From: Paraconiothyrium sp. Pb-2020
Taxonomy: Eukaryota > Ascomycota > Dothideomycetes > Pleosporales > Didymosphaeriaceae
Direction: 5' to 3'
DNA: 64,000 bases
Assembly (NCBI GenBank): GCA_022419385.1
Contig: JAJUBI010000007.1
Span: forward strand, 2,451,768 to 2,515,767
The notes under the pieces were generated by a model, which saw only the letters and a program-made list of their open reading frames with translations, was not told the DNA's origin and searched no databases. Numbering within the stretch: the stretch's first letter is position 1; every line of letters begins with the position of its first letter. Below, one piece after another: positions 59,081-64,000 of the stretch. A program made the translations under genes and the position numbers.

Positions 59081-59158
59081 GGGTGGTGTTACCCATGCCG
59101 AATCAGGCTTATTACCCTGTTGCCGATTACTTAGAGGCCTGGCAGGCAACACTACCCT
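59081..59158. mobile_element. 78-bp MITE-like insertion in kinase relic
   Basis: Imperfect terminal inverted repeats (GGGTGGTGTTACC at the left; the right end reads GGCAACACTACCCT, its near complement with two mismatches) enclose non-coding DNA. The element is flanked by the perfect 8-bp direct repeat AATGTCTA at 59073-59080 and 59159-59166. The exact boundary between repeat and element is ambiguous by one or two bases, since TA could belong to either. An 8-bp duplication would suit a hAT-type source. Deleting the element plus one repeat copy rejoins kinase codons HGNV and YSILLEY in frame, strong evidence for insertion into a once-intact gene. Confidence 0.8.
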
Positions 59159-59166
59159 AATGTCTA
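59159..59166. repeat. Target site duplication, right copy
   Basis: AATGTCTA, identical to 59073-59080, directly flanks the MITE-like element. Confidence 0.75.
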
Positions 59167-61046
59167 TAGTATCCTACTTGAGTATGCCAATGGTGGAACT
59201 TTGCTGAATTTTTTAAAACGGTGCCACCGCCCAGTGGAGCACATGACATACGTCAATTCTGGGAAAAGCTATTCGATAATGTCAAGGCTTTAGTCACCAT
59301 TCACGGACTTTTTGACATGAACGCCGCTCCAGTTATACTTCAAGCATAACAATGTCATGACCAAGTTCGCTACTTGTCCGCTGATATACTCTAGGATCCA
59401 TCAAGACATGGAACCTGCTAACATTCGAGTCTGTCCTGGGCAGGGCAGCTCGAGGTTCGACGTAACCTTCAAAATCGCTAATCTCGGGTTAAGTCACTTC
59501 CGCAAAGTTACAGCAACTCGAGAGTCTGTGGAAGCCAAGGGTGCTCTCGGTACACCCATGTATAGTAAGGCTATTCTACCTAATCCAGATATCCCAGACT
59601 GACCGAAAAGGTGCTCAAGTATGCTGTCGCATCGGGCCAACACTCCAGCGCACCAAATTCCACGTTGACTCTGCTATCGATATTTGGTCCTTGGAATGTA
59701 TCTTCAGCGAAGCAGCATATTGGGCTGTCCTTGAGAAAAGTGGCTTAGACGACTGCAATATGCCACGAAGAATTCATATTCTGGAAGACGTGGTCAGTGT
59801 AGGCTACGATAACTGTTTTCACGACGGCCGTGACGTTCTACCAGCCGTACAAGAAATGCATTCGCGACTGATCCAAGAATGACGCGTGTCAGATGGTTTT
59901 CTCTAGGGAGTCATTCAAATCATGCCCAACATGTTGTAATCGAACCCCAGACATCGGTTGAAAGTCGACCAGGTGCACAAGATGTGCAGAGCCTTGATGC
60001 TTAAAGTGGGAGAGAATCTAAATTCCCATCGCGCCTTTCGTGCGGTACCGGATATCACAATATCGCCCAGGAGACTTTCGATTGATTTTAGCAACTCCAA
60101 TACACCGAATTCGCCAATGCATGAACGTATTACTCCTCCTCAATTACCACCAGTAAATACAATACCCACAGAGCGTGCAAATTTCCGCTCTCCAACCACG
60201 CCCCACTTTCAAGGTCCACAAAAAGAATTGACGCCTCCTCAGCATCACTACCAGGGCATTGTCGGCCAACTCATTGACGATACGGACAACGCATCTCAAC
60301 GTGGACGTGGACTTAGAATCTCTACGCGAAGAATGCAATGTCGCCCTCATTTGAAACTTCAAGGCCATCTTTCAAAGTGCATTCGCCACTTTCCACCGTA
60401 CCTTTGTCGGAAATAGCAATGATCGTTGTGCCTACGGGGCCGAGGAAGTAGACGAAGAAGATGAAGACCAAGAAGGGCATCATGGTTGTGGCGTTATCAA
60501 CGGGCATGAAGATGCAGAACCACCACTGTCCTCACAACTCCTGGTGCAAGATAGACAGCTCATGAGGGTGTCAACAAGAGAAGCGGAATACAAGAAAAGA
60601 AACCGAAAGGAAGCAGATATGCATCAGACTCCGTTCGTATCCGTCGAGCTTGCTCTGACCTGGACACATGGTTCTTCGAACAAAACCCATTCTGCAATCA
60701 ACAACGAGACCGAGAAATTAGCAGGCAGGGAACACGTATGTGTAACCCTCAACAACCGAGGCATAGCTAACAGTTCTCTTAGGTCTTTTTGCTTGATAAT
60801 TATGGATCTATGGGAGCTCATCGCGCCGAACTACAGAACGTGTTCACAGCTCTGACTAGGATTGCAGTCACCATAGATCCTGACGGTATTGAGCTCTACT
60901 TCGCGAATTCTCCTACTAGATCGCATTATGATAAGAAGTGGCAGCTGCTTGCCCAGATAATAGAGAAAAGGAGATATACAGGCAACTGCGATATGAAGCT
61001 GCGCTTTACAATATTTTCGATGATTTTACTGCTGACTTTGACGTGA

Positions 61047-61441
61047 GTTCGCACAGATCACGTACTAGCAAACGCCTCAGTCACTCCCCCACGGCCCAGC
61101 GTTGCTGTGGCAAAGGTGCTTCTCCCGACGACCGATCTGCGATTTGCCGCACGGAGAAGAGTAAGTTTCCGTCTTGCCTTTTGCCCTTTGAGCCTGGGTT
61201 TTCTTGGCCGCAGAATCCGAAATTTGGTAGGAGCATATTTCGTACATAGTCCCACCGACCTTCACGCTTGCCGCCGGAACCATTCCATATGCGGTATAAG
61301 CGCGGTTAGATAACGCTTCGATAAGGTATTGCTTGGCTTCCGACCACCTCAACTTCATGCCTCCTAACAGACTTGACGACCGCACACCATGCCGGCGAAG
61401 AGCAGCCAAGATAATGCTGCACGCGAAACGTTAAACCAACA
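61047..61441. other. Region between kinase relic and Zn2Cys6 gene
   Basis: About 400 bp. The right part should contain the promoter of the Zn2Cys6 gene. A minus-strand ORF of 110 codons (61077-61409) shows no domain. The left part may hold further eroded sequence of the relic. Confidence 0.4.
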
Positions 61442-62997
61442 ATGCAGTCGACTTCTTCCGAGCGTCCCGGAGCACCCTTTCCCAAACAATTTCGCTTGAA
61501 GCACACCCGTTCCAAGACAGGCTGCTTACCATGTAGGCAAAGAAAGAAGAAATGCGATGAGACACGTCCCTGTTGTTCAGCATGCAGACGCAACAGTCTG
61601 GGTTGCGAGTGGTCCGATCAGAGCCGTGCTCCAACCAGAAACAGCCGTTCATGGTCGATTGCCTCCTTGTCCCCACTGAATCATCTCGTGTTCGCTGGGA
61701 TCAGTCGCGCTTGCGAATTCACACCTGAGTCGTTCAAGCTGCTGGAGCACTATAGGAGTGTGACAGCTGTTCTGCTTCCGGCATGGACTCAGACCCAGAC
61801 TCGGAATCCCTTCATCAGCCGTGTACTTCCATTGGCCTACGACGACGACCTGATAATGCATGCCGTCCTGGCTGTCAGCGGTGCACATCTATCACACAAG
61901 CTTGCAGGCATAGTATCAGTGAAGCGAGCTACTTATATGCATTACTCATTGGTCTTGCGGGAGCTCCGACACGCTATTGGTCGTGGGCAATCTGGTGAGA
62001 TGGACGGCATCATGCGACTTCTGTCAGTGCTAGCCTTTCTTTGCTTGTACGAAGTAAGATACCCCTGGTTGTCGAAACCCGCTAAGTTTAATCTTTCTTA
62101 ATCCTGTAGATCCTAGCTGGTTCTGCTCATGCAATTTTTTCATTGCATCTTCAGGCTATTCAGCATACGTTTTCTCAACTCTGTAGCGTCGGAGCCGCTG
62201 CTTCGGCTCAGTCCGACGAAATCAACGATATGCTATCATGGATCTACGACGGATACTCGTATATGGCACTCTGTAATCTCATCATCCCTACCCCTCAGCC
62301 GAGATATTCGACGGAGTTTATCTCAATAGTACCACCCACCCTCGGGTTGAGGCTCTCCCAACCCCTAAGTAACATTTTCGGCGGAAGTAGAAACCTCTTC
62401 GAAATGATACCGCGAGCTAATGCGCTCTTTTGCTGTCGGCTCGCTGAGCAATCGATGGGCGAGATAGAGCCTACCCCAGCGTTCCTCGATCGCTATGCAG
62501 AGCTAGACCTTGCTATCGAGACCTGGAGATCGGCATCCCCTCCTTACCCACCCAATGACGGAAGGTCGTCCAAGAACGACCACACTGATTTCTCCGAGTG
62601 GATCCAGAGCAATATGGCTGCCGAGTTCATCCGACACGCTCTTCGCATTTATATGGTGACTGCTCGTCTGGGAAGCAGTCCGCCAACACCGGGTATCGAA
62701 TCAGCCATTCAGACCAACGTCGAGGCCATGGTAAGAATAAGTCGCACTATTGCGGCAACCCCATGCGCTTCAAACCTGATGTGGGCTGTCATCGTTGGTG
62801 GATCCTGCGTCAGAGACGAAAACTATCGCCAGGAACTTGCATATTGGCTGAAAACTTCCCACTATCAGATGCGGCATCTTACCCTTGTTCTTAGCGTGTT
62901 GGAGCTGTTATGGGCTGATCCTAGTGCAAACGCGTTTGGACCATATGGATTGTATTATACCTCTAGAAAGCACAACCTCGAGATTTGTATCATGTAG
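61442..62997 (+). CDS. Zn(II)2Cys6 fungal-type transcription factor
   Basis: A 499-residue nuclear regulator from two exons (61442-62053, 62110-62997), frame exact. The binuclear zinc cluster has C28-x2-C31-x6-C38-x6-C45-x2-C48-x6-C55 (TGCLPCRQRKKKC, then CSACRRNSLGC), preceded by basic KHTRSKTG. The rest is a fungal-specific regulatory domain of the Fungal_trans_2 style: LLEHYRSVTAVLLP, DDLIMHAVLAVSGAHLSH, HYSLVLRELRHAIG, and late RISRTIAATPCASNLMWAVI and a short final helix. No coiled coil is obvious after the cluster. Targets are unknown. Its neighbour downstream is a sphingolipid C9-methyltransferase, 368 bp beyond the stop on the same strand; a regulatory link is possible but unproven. 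Confidence 0.9.
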
Positions 62998-63364
62998 CTT
63001 AGTATTACTTCGTTTTGGCATACTCTTCGACAGCCGTGTTGTCGTATTGCAACTCGGCCTCTACAGAATTGCGGACGTAAGAGAGCCACCCCGGATGCTA
63101 TCCTGGCTCTTGGCCACTTGACACTATTCTTCATACAGTCTACCTGCAGACATAGTCTGTATATGGGCACACTCGTATAACGGCCAGGTGGCACCCTAGT
63201 TCCGGCGCGGCTAGTGGGATGCGACGTATGACGGACGCTGCTTTGGACGAGGTGCGAAGGTCCTGAACTTATACGCCAAGCTGAGAGGCGATATGCACCT
63301 ATATATTTTGTTCCGCCCTCTTGCCTTGGAGTGTTCGAAAATTTGTTCTTGTGACATCGCGACA
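62998..63364. other. Promoter region of sphingolipid methyltransferase
   Basis: About 370 bp between the Zn2Cys6 gene stop and the next ATG; no ORF or motif of note. Confidence 0.4.
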
Positions 63365-64000
63365 ATGGGATCAGGAAAGGATCTCGATGTCTCTGCGACT
63401 CTACCGAGCCAGCCCTCACCGAGCCCTACCGCTGCGAAGCGACACAAGCTGATCACAAATGTAGGTCTATACCACTGGCTTCCCGTTTGTGCTCCTAGCA
63501 ATTCACTAACTCCCTACTCAGTCACCTGCTATACGCAACGCGCTGCTTCCTGCTGACGGGCCTGGAAGGGATAGTTTTTCCAACACTCTCTTGCTACTTG
63601 TACTTATCAACATCCCCATTATTCTAGCTCAACTCATTGGTGGTGGACTTATCATCACATTGGCCATAGGCCTCGTTACCTTGATTCCCCTCCTGGTAGG
63701 CTATTGGATCATGATCTCACGGACCAGTCCCAGACCAAACAAGAAATTCGAGCTGCCGGACCGTCCTGTAGAACACTACATTTCGTTCAAATCCGACGAC
63801 GATAAGGCAAAATGGGGTGGGAGGAACACGATCCCGATACACACCTTCGCCGAAATGTATATTGAAGGCAAAGTGGCGTTCAATGGAGACTGCCTCGACA
63901 TCATGGAATACCGACATGACTGGTCAAACTTTAACTTTACGTGGGATCTATGCAAGTTCATTCTATTCACCTTTGGTGTAGATACACTCTTCCACACGAG
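63365..64000 (+). CDS. Sphingolipid C9-methyltransferase, N-terminal part (cut by window end)
   Basis: The start of the SAM-dependent enzyme that methylates C9 of the sphingoid base in fungal glucosylceramides at the ER. Exons 63365-63460 and 63522 onward (intron GTAGGT to CTACTCAG). The N-terminus is Ser/Pro-rich. Then SPAIRNALLPADGPG, two hydrophobic segments (NTLLLLVLINIPIILAQL; LGLVTL-type helix ending LLVGYWIMI), RPVEHYISFKSDDDKAK, IPIHTFAEMYIEGKVAFNG and LDIMEYRHDWSNFNFTWDL. This order matches the two-TM anchor and pre-catalytic region of the family, which is related to cyclopropane-fatty-acid synthases. The methyltransferase core lies beyond the window. The CVAF-like substitutions near the start of the core cannot be judged. 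No frameshift seen. Confidence 0.85.

Larger units (their letters stand above)
58970..61046 (+). pseudogene. Decayed protein kinase / vWA-like two-domain gene
   Basis: Fragments in all forward frames spell a fungal protein kinase joined to a vWA-like domain. Kinase parts: FENEVQAFRRL and APNLIMFYSSWIHGNV (to about 59080), YSILLEYANGGTLLNFLKR (from 59167), RQFWEKLFDNVKALVTIH (59250-59310), HQDMEPANI (59401-59427), DVTFKIANLGLSHFRK and IDIWSLECIFSEAAYW. The catalytic-loop Lys is Glu, and the DFG-type Asp is Asn (NLG). A Pro-rich linker follows. A vWA-like part comes last: VFLLDNYGSMGAHRAE and IAVTIDPDGIELYFANS (60783-60900), preceded by a clean GTATGT-TTAG intron at 60736-60782. Several frameshifts and a 78-bp insertion interrupt it. 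The domain pairing is known to me only as a pattern in filamentous fungi; its function is unknown. Confidence 0.8.

Noticed and set aside
59081..59158. Intron within the kinase relic instead of an inserted element
   Set aside because: Ends are not GT...AG, and perfect direct repeats plus inverted ends fit transposition better.

Overview
This is a nuclear segment of a filamentous ascomycete (Pezizomycotina, most likely a dothideomycete; the class is inferred from overall protein flavour, not from any marker). The evidence is short GT-AG introns of about 45 to 115 bp (one of 225 bp), no operons, fungal-type eIF4G, TOR, Ski2, Sec12, Swi3 and THO1 proteins, a HET-domain relic, a Zn(II)2Cys6 regulator and a fungal sphingolipid C9-methyltransferase. 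Exon sums divide exactly by three for almost every model once introns are placed, which supports the splice sites given.

Layout. 1-11.6 kb: the end of an enoyl-CoA hydratase gene, a Cys-rich single-pass membrane protein (-), a ferric-reductase-like flavocytochrome (+), a small LEA-like protein (+) and eIF4G (-). 11.6-22.7 kb: a homeodomain regulator (-) lying alone between 5.9 kb and 3.5 kb of DNA with no recognisable gene. 22.7-47.3 kb: a dense housekeeping block with THO1 (-) and Swi3/Csm3 (+) sharing a promoter region, then Ski2, an importin-7/Nmd5-type karyopherin, Sec12, TOR kinase and a small mitochondrial-type protein, all on +. 47.5-64 kb: a more accessory block with a secreted protein of unknown family (-), an SDR oxidoreductase (+), a HET pseudogene, then mL50 and Arp6 (-), a decayed kinase/vWA-like gene interrupted by a small transposon-like element, a Zn2Cys6 factor, and the start of a sphingolipid C9-methyltransferase cut by the window end.

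Main observations. (1) Several conserved genes carry clusters of single-base indels (enoyl-CoA hydratase 5' part, ferric reductase, eIF4G, and seven within about 600 bp of TOR), while other long genes such as Ski2 and Nmd5 are clean. Local consensus error is the simplest reading. (2) The HET gene has two true in-frame nonsense changes plus frameshifts, so it is a real pseudogene. (3) In the kinase relic a 78-bp sequence with imperfect terminal inverted repeats and an 8-bp target duplication sits inside the ORF. Removing it with one duplication copy restores the reading frame exactly. No wholly new system was recognised; the kinase/vWA relic with its element and the secreted orphan are the most novel parts.
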